Source: Ochotona curzoniae
Taxonomy: Eukaryota > Chordata > Mammalia > Lagomorpha > Ochotonidae
Direction: 5' to 3'
DNA length: 64,000 nucleotides
Assembly (NCBI RefSeq): GCF_017591425.1
Contig: NW_024466421.1
Location: forward strand, 682,001-746,000
Part shown: one piece after another, positions 10,414-21,999 of the stretch
How positions within the stretch are numbered: the first letter of the stretch is position 1
Layout of the letters: each line of letters starts with the position of its first letter
Made by a program: the position numbers and the translations under genes
Notes under the pieces: generated by a model
What the model saw: the letters and a program-made list of their open reading frames with translations, nothing else
What the model was told of the DNA's origin: nothing
Databases searched by the model: none

Positions 10414-13400
10414 CATAGAAGCAGGCTGCTTCTGCCGGCTGTTTCTCACTGAGGGCCCTCAGGGTCGCTCCCTGCTCAGCAGGGAGGGTGTGGGAGGGGC
10501 ATGCGGTAAGCCAAGGGTTGCTGTCCCTGACCTTCATGCTCTCAGTTGGCCAGGGCCAGCCATACAGAGCCTTCCTGTCCCAAGGGTGAGGCCTGGGGGG
10601 TTGACAGGAAGGCAAGGTGATGCCACTCCCTTCTACGGTTTCCCCTGCCATGCCATACCCCTGAGGCTGTAGGAGAGGTGAAGAGGAGATACTGGGGGTG
10701 GGGCTGCCAAGAAGACCCCCCCCCCAAGCTACAGGTGCATCCTGAGGTGGGGCCAAGTCTCCATGTGACTGAACTGACTGCTGGAGTTGTCAGAGCGGCC
10801 AGCAGTGAGGCATACAGGACAGAGAGGATGGCAGAGGCGGCACCCTGTGCCCAGGGCAGGAGCCGAGAGCTCTGAGTTTCTGCCCAGGCATAGCAGGAAG
10901 AGCCACTGACTGAGACTTACAGAGGGGGTAGTTGGCCTGGAGGGAGCACCCCACACAAGGTGGGGGTTCCAGCAGCCAAGACAGGGATGGGCAGGTGGCT
11001 GTAGGGTATGGGTGGGCTGGGCAAGAGCTCAATCCTTGACCAGAAGAGCTGAGAACATTTCTAAGTGCCATGTCCACACAGGCTGCTGCGGTCCGGGACA
11101 GACGTGTGTCCATGGAGTGACCCTGAGCGGGAGGAGAGGCTGGGGTCGGGCTGCATGCGCCAGAGCAGATGGCCAGGTGGGAGTGACCGTGAGCACAAGG
11201 GGTCACAGGAGGGCGCAGGCTGTCAGCACGGAGCCACAGCACCGGGCCAGGCCCCCAGCACTTCCAGAGACTCAGCAGGAGTCCCCAGGATGCCCCAGAG
11301 TCCGCATAGAGCTGGCCCTTCAGAAGAATGAGGGTCCCAGTTGGTCACTGTCTGGTGCCCAGTGTCGCCTAGTTCCCTTGGTGGGAGGGGGTTCCTCTGT
11401 GAGGGCTGTGAGCATGGGTGAGGCAGAAGCCCCAATGGCTCCCTGCGTGACCTCAGGACAGGCCCGGGCAGTTAGAGACCAGGCATGTGGGGACTCTTGG
11501 CACAACTTGCTTATCATTCCAGAACCTTCTAGAACCTTCCATTGCTTCCCAACAGGGGAGATAAAGACCCAGTACCACGGCTTGGGCCCAGCCCCAGGGC
11601 TCCCCCACATTCAGGGAAGGCAGGGCCGAGTCCCATGGCCCTGGCATGGCTCTGGCTTCCCTCACAGCAGGGCTGGGTCCAGCCATAGAAGCTTCCCATG
11701 CAAATGGACAGGCCACACTGCAGCATTTCCTCCCACCCTGGTTCTGAAGCGGGACTTTGCCCCTGTGGCTCCTGGCCCCCGTTAGGGCTATACCTCATGG
11801 AGCTGCCCACAGGCCCATGGAGCCTGGGGCTCCTGAGCCCTCCTGGGGTGGGTGCAGAAATGCAGATCCCAGACCCAGGGACACGGGCAGCTAGAAGACC
11901 GGCCAGACAAAACCCCGTCTCTGCCCCAGGACAGACGGAGGGAGGGCAGGGTGAAGGACACAGCCCAGCGGAAGCTCCAGGGCCAGCACAAGACCACGGA
12001 GAGGAGGCAAGCGGGGCCCTTGGCAGTAAGCACCCTGCCTGTACCTACCCAGCTAGCTTCCTCCAGCCCAGCCCAGTACACAACCCGGGGGCCGGAGGAA
12101 CTGCCTGGGCCAAGGCCGGGCCTCTGAGGAAGACACTGTTGAAACAGCGGGGAGGATCCACACCCATGTCCACCTCTCTGCGGTCCTCCTCCCAAGTCAC
12201 CAAGTCCTCACCACCGGAGCCACCCTCCCCACCCGCCCCCAGCCCCAGCTCTACACTCCATCACGGGATAGGCATGTCTGTCCCAAGCATCGCAGTCAGA
12301 GGACCCAGGGGACCTTCGGGGAGTGCATGCAGACCAGCCAGGCTGTAACTCCTTCAGTCTTGTGGCCCCTCCCTGAGGGCCCCACGCCAGCCTCAGGGCA
12401 GGTCCTCTCCTGAGTCTGGTGCCAGCAGCGAAGGGCATTTATCCACAGCCATGACGATACCATGGCCTCGTCTGCAGCCCTCCACCAGCGCTGTCCTCCC
12501 ACTCGAGGCAGCCTCCATGCTGGGACAGGGGACAGAGGGCAGTGTCAGGCAGGGGTGGTCCAGGCCCAGCAGCAGATCTGAGGAGAGGCTGGAGAGGGAG
12601 CAGGTGAGGGAGCAGCATCTGGCAGCAACCTTGTGAGCTCTGCTCACACTTGGCATTTGCCCTTTCAGGTGCCTGGGAACACCACCTTGCTGCTTCCCAC
12701 CAGAGGGGAGCATAGGACTGGTGCCCACCAGGCCAGCAGTGTATGGGAAGCTGGGTCCCCCATCCCTGACCATGGCTCTAGCCTGGGTCTTAGGGAAGCT
12801 GCACTGCCTCTCCAGGAGGAAGGGGAGAGGCTGACCCAACCAGGCTCACATGAAGGTGTGATTCCTGAGCTGGGCGGCTCACTCTGGCCCCTGAGGTGAG
12901 CCCGCTCCCACTCACACACACCTGCAGGACCAAACCCAGAGAGCCCGTCCTCTGCACGCCCCCACTCAGCCAAGCCTGAAGGCCGGCCACTCGGTCAACA
13001 GCACAGAGACAGCGGGCTGCCCGGAGTTAGCCTCCAAAGTGAGTGTTAAGATGCTGACAGCCTGGGGTCACGCACAGCAGTCAGGGTCACGGAAGGCCCG
13101 GGAGGCCATGGCAAACAGGCCTTCAACTGAGCCGTGTAATGTGGTGATGAGGGCAGTCACGGCTGCTGAGCCCCAGGCAGACCAGGGCAGCGCTGGCCAC
13201 AGGCTGGGCCGAGGCAGACCAGGGCAGCGCTGGCCGTGGACTGGGCCGAGGCAGCCCTCCCCACTGAGGCCTGTGCTGCATTGCCCAGTAGCTCATGGCT
13301 GTCTTGGCTTATAGTACAGAGGGCCCGGGTTCAGGAGGGGCTGGCCCATCAGTCCGGTGCCTCCTGGAGGCTGGCACATGGTGAGGAAGGGACCAAGTGA

Positions 13401-13824
13401 CTGGTCTGGCAGGAAGCAGGGGAGAAGTGAGGCTGACAGGGGGCTTAAGCCTGTCACAAGAGACCCCTTCCCTGGGGCCAACCTCCTGGCACTGTAATCT
13501 ATCACCTGCAGGAGCCCCTTCACCATGGACATGAAGCTCTGCATTACACACCTGTTTGGCCTGGTAGGCGTGCCCTGCCTGATCACCGTGTCTGGCTCTC
13601 ATCGCACAGGCCACCTCGCTGAGCCACTCCTGCTCACCTCGCATGGAGGGCCGTGAGGAGAGGGACTCCCTTGTCTGTGTTTTAGCCCTGTCGGGAAGCC
13701 AAGATTAACCCTGAGGACCCAGTCCACGGACAGGTGCAGCAGCCAGCCCTGTGGGCCGGGGCCCGATGGGGCCTCAGGGTAGGAGGCATTTGTGCAGAGC
13801 GACAGCTTGAGCCCTGGCTGCAGC
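10414..13824. other. 3.4 kb of GC-rich unique DNA without recognised gene
   Basis: No SINE, L1 or clear array is visible, apart from a local duplication of gccgaggcagaccagggcag near 13190-13250. Open frames up to 257 codons (11012-11785, +) are interrupted by no recognisable domain and are matched by equally long antisense frames. A processed gene or exons cannot be excluded, but nothing in the sequence points to one. Confidence 0.45.
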
Positions 13825-13985
13825 ACTTCTGACCCAGCTCCCTGCCAATGCCTGGGAAAGCAGCAGAATCGTGGCTCCTGTGGGGTCTAGCTCAGTGGCA
13901 GCCAATGCAGCCCTTTGGAGGATGAACCAGCAGATCAAAGATCTGTGTGTGTGTCCCCTCCATAATTCTGCCAGTTAAAAAAGTA
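13825..13985 (+). mobile_element. CSINE 3' portion, plus strand
   Basis: Visible blocks are ctgacccagctccctgccaa, gcctgggaaagcagcagaat, gaggatgaaccagcagatc and the tail region ccataattctgccagttaaa. The head is missing. The A-rich tail (ttaaaaaagtaagtc) is the point where the next, opposite-strand SINE is inserted. Confidence 0.8.
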
Positions 13986-13989
13986 AGTC

Positions 13990-14325
13990 TTTTTTAAAGA
14001 TTTGTTTATTTTTATTATATAGTCAGATTTACAGAGAGGAGGAGATACAGAGAAAAAGATCTTCCATCTACTGGTTCACTCCCCAAGTGGCTGCAACAGC
14101 TGAGCTGAGCCAATCCAAACCCAGGAGTCAGGAGCCTCTTCTGGGTCTCCCATGTGGATATAGGGTCCCAAAGCTTTGGGCCGTCCTCGACTGTTTTCCC
14201 AGGCCACAAGCAGGGAGCTGGATGGGAAGTGGAGTAGCCAGGACATGAGCCAGCGCCCATATGGAATCCTGGCACACGCAAGCTGAGGACTTTAGTCATC
14301 AGGCTACACAGCACTGCTCCAAGCA
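13990..14325 (-). mobile_element. CSINE, full length, minus strand, inserted in the tail of another SINE
   Basis: On the minus strand the complete family order is present: head with tagcctgatgactaaagtcc (about 14295-14315), gccaggattccatatgggcg, gtcctggctactccacttcc, atccagctccctgcttgtgg, ggccctatatccacatggga, 'gacccagaagaggctcctga', 'gagtgaaccagtagatggaa' and tail tctgtatctcctcctctctg. The tail ends at the poly-T run at about 13990, directly against the tail of the plus-strand SINE, giving a tail-to-tail pair. It is less diverged than the older neighbour. Confidence 0.95.
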
Positions 14326-14634
14326 GTGTCATCCCCTCACGTCCATGAGTTGCTGCGGCAAGGCCACGTGCACAGAGCCTGGCTCGGCTAGCACGGGCCC
14401 TGACGTGGGCTGTGATAGCCAATGGCTGAGGAGTTGTGCCTGCAAGAGCAGTGTGCAGTGTGCCCCCCAGGCAATTACAGCTCAGAAGACCCAGGGACCT
14501 GGGAGGGGTCTGACCGGGAGCAGGTGTGCCCGTATCCGTGGGGACCTGGGAACAGCCCCAAGAGCCAGCGGCTGGGAGGGGCTGTGCACACTGACGGACA
14601 TGAACCCGTGCCAGACGTGTGCATGCCTAGCAGG

Positions 14635-15345
14635 AAATACACGAGGCAAGCACGGATCAAAACGGAAAAGAGAAACGCTCAAATCCACAATTACTGTCAG
14701 CCTGTCAACACTCCTCACCTGGTGGTTAGCGGGGGCCAGAAAACCAACGAGAAAACACAACACAGGACACGTAGCAATGTCCATCAGGCTGACCCGAGAG
14801 CACGCCCAGGACACGGCCGGCCACACACGCTCGCGGGCTGCGGAGAGAGCACACCCAGGACACGGCCGGCCACACATGCTCGCGGGGGACACAGCCGGCC
14901 ACACACGCTCGCGGGGGACACGGCCGGCCACACACGCTCGCGGGCTGTGGAGAGAGCACACCCAGAACACGGCCGGCCACACACGCTCGCGGGGGACACG
15001 GCCGGCCACACACGCTCGCGGGGGACACGGCCGGCCACACACGCTCGCGGGCTGCGGAGACACGTTCGCCGAGGCGCCAGGAACCGCTGCAGCCACGTCA
15101 CGATAGACCGCGTCCCACAGAACCATGCCGCTAGATGGAGTCGGGTGGGAAGACAGCAGGAAGACGTATGGGAAGCGCGTAATTCCTTGAGTTTAACAGC
15201 ACATTCCCAAGTAACCATAAGTAAAAGAAGAAATCATGAGGGAAATTATCAGACGTTTTAACGGCATGAAATGAAATTGCAAGCACAATATATTAACATC
15301 TGTAGAAGTGAGCAATGCTGAGAGGAAGACGAATGGCCACAAACG
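14635..15345 (+). mobile_element. LINE-1 ORF2 relic (endonuclease region), split by a minisatellite
   Basis: Both outer pieces read as worn L1 ORF2. On the left, about 14665-14800: gagaaacgctcaaatccaca, attactgtcagcctgtcaac, actcctcacctggtggttag and ccagaaaaccaacgagaaa match the endonuclease-domain part of mammalian L1 ORF2. On the right, about 15155-15330: agcaggaagacgtatgggaa, agtttaacagcacattccca, agtaaaagaagaaatcatga, gggaaattatcagacg and tgaaatgaaattgcaagcac follow in L1 order. All frames carry stops. The section between them is replaced by the array at 14806-15058. Confidence 0.8.
14806..15058. repeat. CpG-rich 29/49-bp minisatellite inside an L1 relic
   Basis: Seven copies of ggccggccacacacgctcgc occur. 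Four are separated by a short linker (ggggacac) giving a 29-bp unit, and the others by a longer linker (ctgcggagagagcac plus acccaggacac) giving about 49 bp. The order is long, long, short, short, long, short, short, so a ~107-bp higher-order unit (long-short-short) appears twice. The array retains about five CpG per copy, unlike the CpG-poor L1 around it, implying recent amplification after the L1 decayed. Confidence 0.95.
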
Positions 15346-15990
15346 CCACCAGAAAAGGAAAGGCAGGCCAGCGTCGCAGGGCAGCGGGCACAGCCACCGC
15401 CTGTGGCGCCAACGAGTCCGGGCCACCCAGCTTCTAATGGCCCCAGTGCCTGGGCTACTGGGCTCACTGGGAGCCACATGCAGTTCCTGGCTTCAGCACC
15501 CTAATGAGAGATGTCAATAAGAGCGGACCTAGCTCTGGATAGTCGAGACAATCACCAAATTTCTACGTTAGGCATGGGATGGCAGTTGTTCCTGAGCCGG
15601 GCTTGTGGAGAGCAAGAGGCAGCCTCCAGACCAGCTAAGGGGCAGGGACCGGCCCCGGGCCCATGAGTGCTGGGAGGATGCCAGCCAGGGGAGAGTCGCA
15701 GGAAGGGGGTGGCTCCGTTGCGCCGTGGGGCTCCCTGGGGAGCAGCAGCACAGGGCTCTGTAACACCACAGAAAAATGGGTCTATAGTTTGCAGTCTTCC
15801 GACGGAGAAAACTTCAGCATCCAGGAGGACCCCCGCCAGCAGCACTGGCTACTCAGAGTGACCCGAGTCTACAGGAACTCTCCCGGAGCAGGAGGAGGCC
15901 AAGCTGCTCCTGACCCCTCTCCCGACGGCGTGAAGGCTGTGTGGGGTGGGCTCCAGCAGGGACGTTTCCAGACGTCAGCTGACACCACAC
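15346..15990. other. Probable continuation of L1 relic, poorly alignable
   Basis: Short phrases such as ctaatgagagatgtcaataa and cacagaaaaatgggtctata look L1-like but do not form a continuous match. It lies between two L1 pieces on the same strand (14.6-15.3 and 16.0-16.4 kb), so it is likely the same insertion after heavy decay and GC enrichment. Confidence 0.35.
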
Positions 15991-16440
15991 GCGCATGACC
16001 GTCAGGGGACAAGGGACATCCTGGACACTGTGGTGCCTGTGACCCTCAACTCCAATTTAAGCAAACACAAACTCTGCGTGCGTCCCAGGTAGCAGCGCAG
16101 ACGCCGAGAGTACAAGCAAAGCCCAGTGACACAGGCAGAATGCCTCTGCCACCTCGCAGGAGACCACGCTGCTGTGGCGAGACGCGGAAAGCCAAAGCCG
16201 TCACAGAGAAAAGCCCATGATGAAATGCTAAAGCCGTGGAACTTCTGAGTCGAGATAATTAAAAGATAAGTCCGTGCTTGAAGAAAATATTCACAATATA
16301 GACATCTGACAAAGCCCTTGCAGACAGAAGAAATGAGCTTTCCATAATGAGGCAAGCCGGTGGGAAGGGGCCAGCGCCTGGACAGTCGCTGCATAGCAAA
16401 CGCCCACACGGAGGACCCCACGGAGCTCACAGGACAAGCA
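15991..16440 (+). mobile_element. LINE-1 ORF2 3' relic, plus strand
   Basis: The clearest part is about 16225-16345: tggaacttctgagtcgagat, aagtccgtgcttgaagaaaa, tattcacaatatagacatct, gacaaagcccttgcagacag and aatgagctttccataatgag. This corresponds to the L1 ORF2 stretch whose usual form includes 'aaaatatttacaatacatatatctgacaaagg'. The order after the 14.6-kb piece is right, so both probably come from one element. Frames are broken. Confidence 0.7.
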
Positions 16441-16454
16441 ACAAAGGTCAAGTT

Positions 16455-16525
16455 TACGTTGGTGCAAAACCAATCTGAGCACATGCGCTTTTCTTATCAT
16501 CCGCGTTTTTGCACATGACGGCCTG
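16455..16525. mobile_element. Possible mariner-type terminal sequence (weak)
   Basis: The phrase tacgttggtgcaaaacc at about 16456, followed about 35 bp later by cgcgtttttgcacatgacgg, recalls the 5' end of mammalian mariner/MADE-type elements (ttaggttggtgcaaaagtaa, then cggtttttgca). No matching inverted end was found downstream, so this is at best a single decayed terminus. Confidence 0.25.
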
Positions 16526-16559
16526 ATCCGAACGAAGCTCTCCAAAATCTCGGCCATGC

Positions 16560-17339
16560 TGACTGCATATCCATCCTGGGGGGTGGGCGCAGAGTGTGGA
16601 GGGAGGAAGTGGACGGCTGGCAGCTGTGCCCACGGCACCAGGCAGCACGGACGTTGCAGATTCCACCAACACAGCCACCCCCAAACAGAACCAACCCACA
16701 GCAGCCACCGGCCGATCGCCAGTGGCCTTGGGCGAGGGCTGGGACAATGGAGCTGACAATGGCCCACAAACACAGCCCGGAGGTCCCTCTGGACTTGGAC
16801 GAGGTCCTGTCCTGGGGTGCCCACGGGAGAAGCGGCACAAGTACAGCTGATGCCTTACTTCCCCTGCTCTGTCTGAGTGGCCCCTGCCCAGCCTGGCAAG
16901 CTCGGGGACCTCACTGCCACTCCTGCCCACCCCGACAGAGCTCTGCCCTCAGTGCCCACCACTTCCACCGTCCAGGAGGCTCCTGGGCAAGGGCAGGGCC
17001 TGTCCACCTCTTGATGTTTCTCAGCTGTGTCCCAGCACCACTGCTTGTTCTGGAAACATCTGTCAGGTAGCATGGTGAAGTCCTAAGCGAGGGGCCCTGC
17101 CGAACACCACCCCAACTCCAGGCAAGCATTGGTTACATCCTGCTCTGTGGGGTCACGAAACCCACAAAGTGCAGGGCCATGGGACCCCACGCTGCCCCCA
17201 CAGCAGCCCCATGCACTGCCTCTCCGCCAGCCGCAGCTGTCGCTGTGCCCAGCAGTGGCATCGTGTCTGCACACCAGTTGGGCATGGCTGGTGAGGCCGG
17301 GCACCCCAAAGCAACAGACAGCAGTGCTGGCTGGGCCCA
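16560..17339. other. GC-rich unique DNA
   Basis: No recognised repeat. Overlapping open frames on both strands (for example 177 codons - and 158 codons +) cancel one another as evidence for coding. Confidence 0.4.
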
Positions 17340-17505
17340 AGGGCCGAGGCATTGGCTGCCCGGAGCTCAGAGCTGCCCGAGGGCTGGGGCACTGCTGTCC
17401 GGGGCCCAGAGCTGCCCGAGGGCTGGGGCACTGGCTGTCTGGGGCCCAGAGCTGCCCGAGGGCTGGGGCACTGGCTGGCCGGGGCCCAGAGCTGCCCAAG
17501 GGCCC
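17340..17505. repeat. ~40-bp minisatellite, four copies
   Basis: The unit is cagagctgcccgagggctgg followed by ggcactggctg and a variable tccggggcc/tctggggcc. Spacings are 39, 40 and about 40 bp. The fourth copy changes ccgagg to ccaagg and runs out. A looser relative (ccgagggcccgacaggggcc) continues to about 17580. Confidence 0.9.
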
Positions 17506-19105
17506 AACAGGGGCTGGCCCCTCTGTACCACCAGATGGCTTAGGGGACATGGAATAGCCGAGGGCCCGACAGGGGCCTGGGCCTGCCTGTACCACCAGGC
17601 AGCTCCTCAGTTCCCTGGGCCCAGAGGCACCTGCAGGAAAGGCAGGGATGGTAGGGGCACACAGAGACTTCTCCTTGGCCACCGAGCTCATGTCCCCTGC
17701 CTTTCCTGGGCAGAGAGCCACCACCAATGGTAGCACTGAGCGCATCCCTGGGCATCCTCTCACCACCAGACCCTGGCTCTGCTGGCAGGACCCTGGACAA
17801 GGTCACTGTTGGCCATTCTGCTCTCCACAGCCCAAAAGACAGAGGGATCTAAGCAGAGTCACGCAGGTCCCCTACCCCCTATTCCTGGCCTCCATGTGCC
17901 ACACCAGGGCAACCACCCTCACAGGCATCCAGGGAAATGACTGGGGCCCAAGCTGGCAGGGATGTGCAGAGCCAGGGCTCGGGGCTGCCACAAGTGGCGG
18001 CCTGTCAGCTTCCACACAGCCTGGGCAGGCCCTGGGCCTGGGGCTGACAGCATAGCAAGGCAGGCGCTGTTAGGGCACCTGCTGCAAACCCAGGCTGGCA
18101 CCAGGAATTCCTGCTGCTTCTGAGGAGCCACCTCCAGGGGCGGGAATGGCCGAGTGCTCAGTGAGAGAAAGGCCCAAGCCTGATTTCCTCCAGCCACTCC
18201 CACCCAACTCCCAGGATCCCTGGGTCCCAGTGCCCATGGGGACCAGGACCGGCCACAGCCACGCATGGCTGAACACCAGGGATGCTCCCACGTTGCACTG
18301 TGACAAAGGGAGCCAGTGGGGATTCTGACAGATAATGGTCATCTCAATAAAAGCCACACAGTAAGCTGGCCCTTGGCAAAGACCCTGAGCTTGGGACGGC
18401 ACCAGGAAGGCGACATTTAAGGGTGGGCTCCTGGCTGCTTCTTCCAGGCTCCCTCTGCAGGGCAGTCAGCCAGGCCCCTCCCTGCAGAGGGCGCTCCAGG
18501 GCCATCCTGAGACGCCCTTCACTTGAACACAGCCCCCTGGTTGATGCTGCTGTCAGTCACAGAAGCTCGCAGTGGCTTTGACTCCTATGCCCAGATGCGG
18601 GCAAGCAGGCCACCAGCCCGGCACCATGCACCCCAGTGCCCCACACGTGTTTGCTCTGCTCAGATAGGCTGGACTCACAGAAAAACAAAGAGCCAGCATT
18701 AACCAGGGGCCTGATACATACGAGAGACAGCGAGCAGTTCCACCAGCAAGAGATACGACACAGACCGGAAGGGGCCGCTTCACACACCAGCAGAACTACG
18801 AGTCACCATGTGCTTGCTGTCAGACACGGTGGCAGAAACCCTCCAAGGGCCACAGGGTTCAGCAACTGCAGCGATGGGGACAGCCCAAATGGGAGACAAA
18901 CTACACACCCCAGCTGGGGCCAAGGAGAGGGCCCAGTGCCCTCGGGCAGGTGCGTGACGACGCCCTGGATTACAGGGCGTTCAGCCCTGAGTGGTGACTC
19001 CGCACGCAAAGCTCGGCAGCTCCGCTTAAAAGTCAGCCCAGAGGGAAGCAAGGACATACTGGGAAGGGGCGCGTGACTGAGCTGTCTGGATCTTAGTCTT
19101 CAAGC
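17506..19105. other. Unique GC-rich DNA with an isolated AATAAA and a CTCF-like site
   Basis: No gene recognised. An AATAAA on the + strand at about 18347 (atctcaataaaagccacaca) lies in a short less GC-rich stretch and could be a poly(A) signal, but no exon upstream supports it. The CTCF-like site at 18481 is listed separately. The 18660-18960 segment is less GC-rich and may be a decayed interspersed repeat I cannot name. Confidence 0.4.
18481..18496 (+). promoter_or_regulatory. CTCF-like motif
   Basis: cctgcagagggcgctc fits the CTCF core (N-CAG-A/G-GGGCGC-T) on the + strand. Motif match alone; occupancy depends on methylation of the single CpG in the core and on context. Confidence 0.35.
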
Positions 19106-19350
19106 CAGAATACACTGGGGCTGACACGGCAGGGCAGCAGGGCGATAGCCACCAGGGCCCCGGCTGCTCCACTTAACAGTCCAGCTCCTCACACGAGGCG
19201 GTTCAAGTGCTTGGGCTCCTGCCCCACATGGAAGGCACGCGGAGCTCCAGGCCCCTGGCTTCAGCCTGGACCACTGGGGAGGGAACCAGTAGATGGCAGA
19301 TCGGTGTGTGTCTTCTGTCCCTGACTCTGCCTTCTAACTAAATCAGGAAC
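19106..19350 (+). mobile_element. CSINE, diverged, plus strand
   Basis: Recognisable blocks are ggctgacacggcagggcagc, ggccccggctgctccactta, gttcaagtgcttgggctcct, gccccacatggaaggcacgc, gagctccaggcccctggctt, gagggaaccagtagatggca and the tail ttctgtccctgactctgcct with aactaaatcag. Internal deletions shorten it to about 245 bp. Confidence 0.85.
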
Positions 19351-21034
19351 AAAGGCAAAGCACGCACCGGGGTGGATTCAGGGTGATGAAGCAACTGGGG
19401 GGACCCACAGTCTGGGAGGCAGCAGCCATGGCCAGTGAGAGACGCGATACAGACAGGAGTGCTGCTCGTGCACGCCCCTTCAGCAGGAGCTGCCTGTCAC
19501 GAGGCCACTCATCACGCCACCCACCTACAGCCCTCGCCTCCTCCTGGCCATCCTGACACCAGTGCCAGAGTATCTCCACCTGGCACCCAGGGGATGCTGG
19601 GAAACATCCCTGGCAGGAGGGAGGAGGCAGGGCCGCTCAGTGTCCAGGCCTGGCCAGAGAGGTTCTGCCCACCAGAAGCACATGACAAGAGCAGGCGCAG
19701 CGATCATCCCCAGGCAACAGCTGGACCCACACCGGCCGTGGGGCAGGTGAGCTGGACTCCGGCTGCTCTCCACGCACAGGCCAGCCCCTCGATGCCGGGG
19801 AGTTCAGGGCTGAGAGGGCACACTCATGGCGGTGGCTCCTTGTCCAACCTCGTCCTCTGAATGGACAGACAGCCCAGGGAGTACTGGGCAGGGAGGGAAG
19901 GGAGCTAGGCTGACAGGGAGGCCCCCAGCCAAGAAGGGCCCATGGCAGCTGCTGGGCAGGACCCAAGGCCTGACCCAAGTCAGAGACCTCAGGACCCCAA
20001 ACCTCTCCCCCGATCCCACTCACAGGCCACCAAATGAGCCAACCTGACAGGCGGGGGACCAGGGCCACCACTGCCCAGGCAGTGGCTGGGGGGTTAATCC
20101 CTCCATTCAGGTGAATCCCAAGACAGGGGCCCGCCTGTGGCAGCTGCCATGAGGCCTGCTGGAGAGGGAAGAGCAGGGGCCAGGCAGCAGAACTGTCTGG
20201 AAATGGCAGTGACTGCGTGGTCCCAGAGACACACAGCCCTACCATCTCGGTCTCATACCACCTACTCTGAGCTGAGTGACACAAGGACGGGCTCATTCAG
20301 CCACTGTGCCATTCCCCCCAATGTCCCCCATGCAGCAAAGCCCCCCTGGAGCCATCCTGTTTGAACTGCCACCCAGCAGAGGCTCTGTGGGCCCCCCATG
20401 GCCTCTGGTCAGAGCCACCATCTCCAGCAGGACCAGAGGCGAGGACACTGCCCCCTGCCCTGACCCACCCTGACCACCGCACTCGCTGCTGTCCTTACCA
20501 GCCTTGCTTCCAGGGTCCGCAGGCTTCACTAGCGGTGGCAAATCCATAAGACGGCTGAGCTGGAGGACCTGACAAGGCGGAGGGGCGGGAGAAGAGGAGG
20601 TTAAAACTCACGGGCAGTGTCCCCAGGGCCAGCCTGCCCCGCACACCAGCCACATGCTGAGGTCCTTCCACGTGGCCTCTGGCTCCACATCATGGTGTGG
20701 GGGCCAGAGAAACCCACTGCCAATAAAGGCATGCCCAGCTCTCTTCACAACGGGGAACCTGCTGGCCAGAGGCCACTTTCTGAATCCCCAGCCTTGCTAC
20801 ATGGCCCTTACAAGTCCATCCCACTAGCCTGACACGTGTGTAGTGCATGGCGTGGGCCAGGCCCAGTACTGGGGCAGAGCCATGGTGCTCAGGATAGTGC
20901 CACACGTCTGTCCTGTCCTGGGCCACACATGGGCAGCAGAGCTGAGGCCAAGCTGCCTGGCAAGCGGAGGATGTGCTGCGGGTAAGAACCCTCCACCCAT
21001 CAGGGATCAGCTTCTACAAGAAGGGCACAGGGAC
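19351..21034. other. Unique GC-rich DNA without recognised gene
   Basis: No array or mobile element recognised. The longest frame (219 codons, -, 19637-20296) has no identifiable domain. A start-like cluster at 20826-20990 reads in several frames with no support. Confidence 0.4.
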
Positions 21035-21475
21035 CGCCTTCGGGGTGTCACGGGGACCCGCTCTAGGGTGTCATGGGGGATCCACTCCAGGGTGTCATGG
21101 GGACCCGCTCCAGGGTGTCATAGGGACCCGCTCCAGGGTGTTAACAGGGACCCCCTCCAGGGCATCACAGGGATGCACTCCAGGGTGTTAACAGGGATTC
21201 CCTCCAGGGTGTCACGGGGACCCACTCCAGGGTGTCACGGGGACCCGCTCCAGGGTGTTAACAGGGATCCCCTCCAGGGTGTCACGGAGACCCGCTCCAG
21301 GGTGTCACGGGGATCCACTCCAGGGTGTCACGGGGACCCGCTCCAGGGTGTCATAGGGACCCGTTCCAGGGTGTTAACAGGGACCCCCTCCAGGGCATCA
21401 CAGGGATGCACTCCAGGGTGTTAACAGGGATTCCCTCCAGGGTGCCATGTGGACCCCCCCAGGTGTCATGATCAC
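21035..21475. repeat. 23/24-bp minisatellite, about 18 copies
   Basis: The basic unit is gggacccgctccagggtgtcacg (23 bp), alternating irregularly with a 24-bp form containing gttaacaggg in place of gtcacgggg. A longer block (cgctccagggtgtcataggg to the double gttaacaggg with gcatcacagggatgcactcc) occurs twice, at about 21105-21195 and 21345-21435. This shows that a stretch of several units was duplicated as one piece about 240 bp away. Confidence 0.95.
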
Positions 21476-21999
21476 AGAGTGCTGGGGATGGGCACAAGAC
21501 ACTGCACACACTCACTACCCAGGTCACCGCACTGACACGGAGTGAGCCCAGCCCTGACCAGCATCCTGCCTGCCCCCACTGCTCCTCCTGGAGACCCTCG
21601 TTCCAAGGACCCAGAGATTGAGCAGAGGGGGCAGGACAGAAGGGTCGTCTCCAGCAGGGACATGGCTTAAGCTGCATCCGGTACTCCAGCTCCATTCCTG
21701 AGGCATGCTCACCTGTCCACCCTGCAACATGCTAAGGACACATGCAGCGCTGCCCAACTCACTTGTGCAGACACTACCATGGGACATACCTTTAGGAGAA
21801 AAGGGGCTCACCGACGGGGTTCTTGGGCCCCAGGGACAAGGTCACACGAGCTCAAGAACCCTCTGAGCAAGGGGCCCGTCTGTGCTTGGCACAAGCACTC
21901 TGTGCAGTACAGGGGGCCCAAGTGCTGCCAACAGGAGAAGGTTCTAGAGAAACTTTACCACTGATGTGGAGGGACTGAAGGGAAGTGGAGGGCAGCTTT

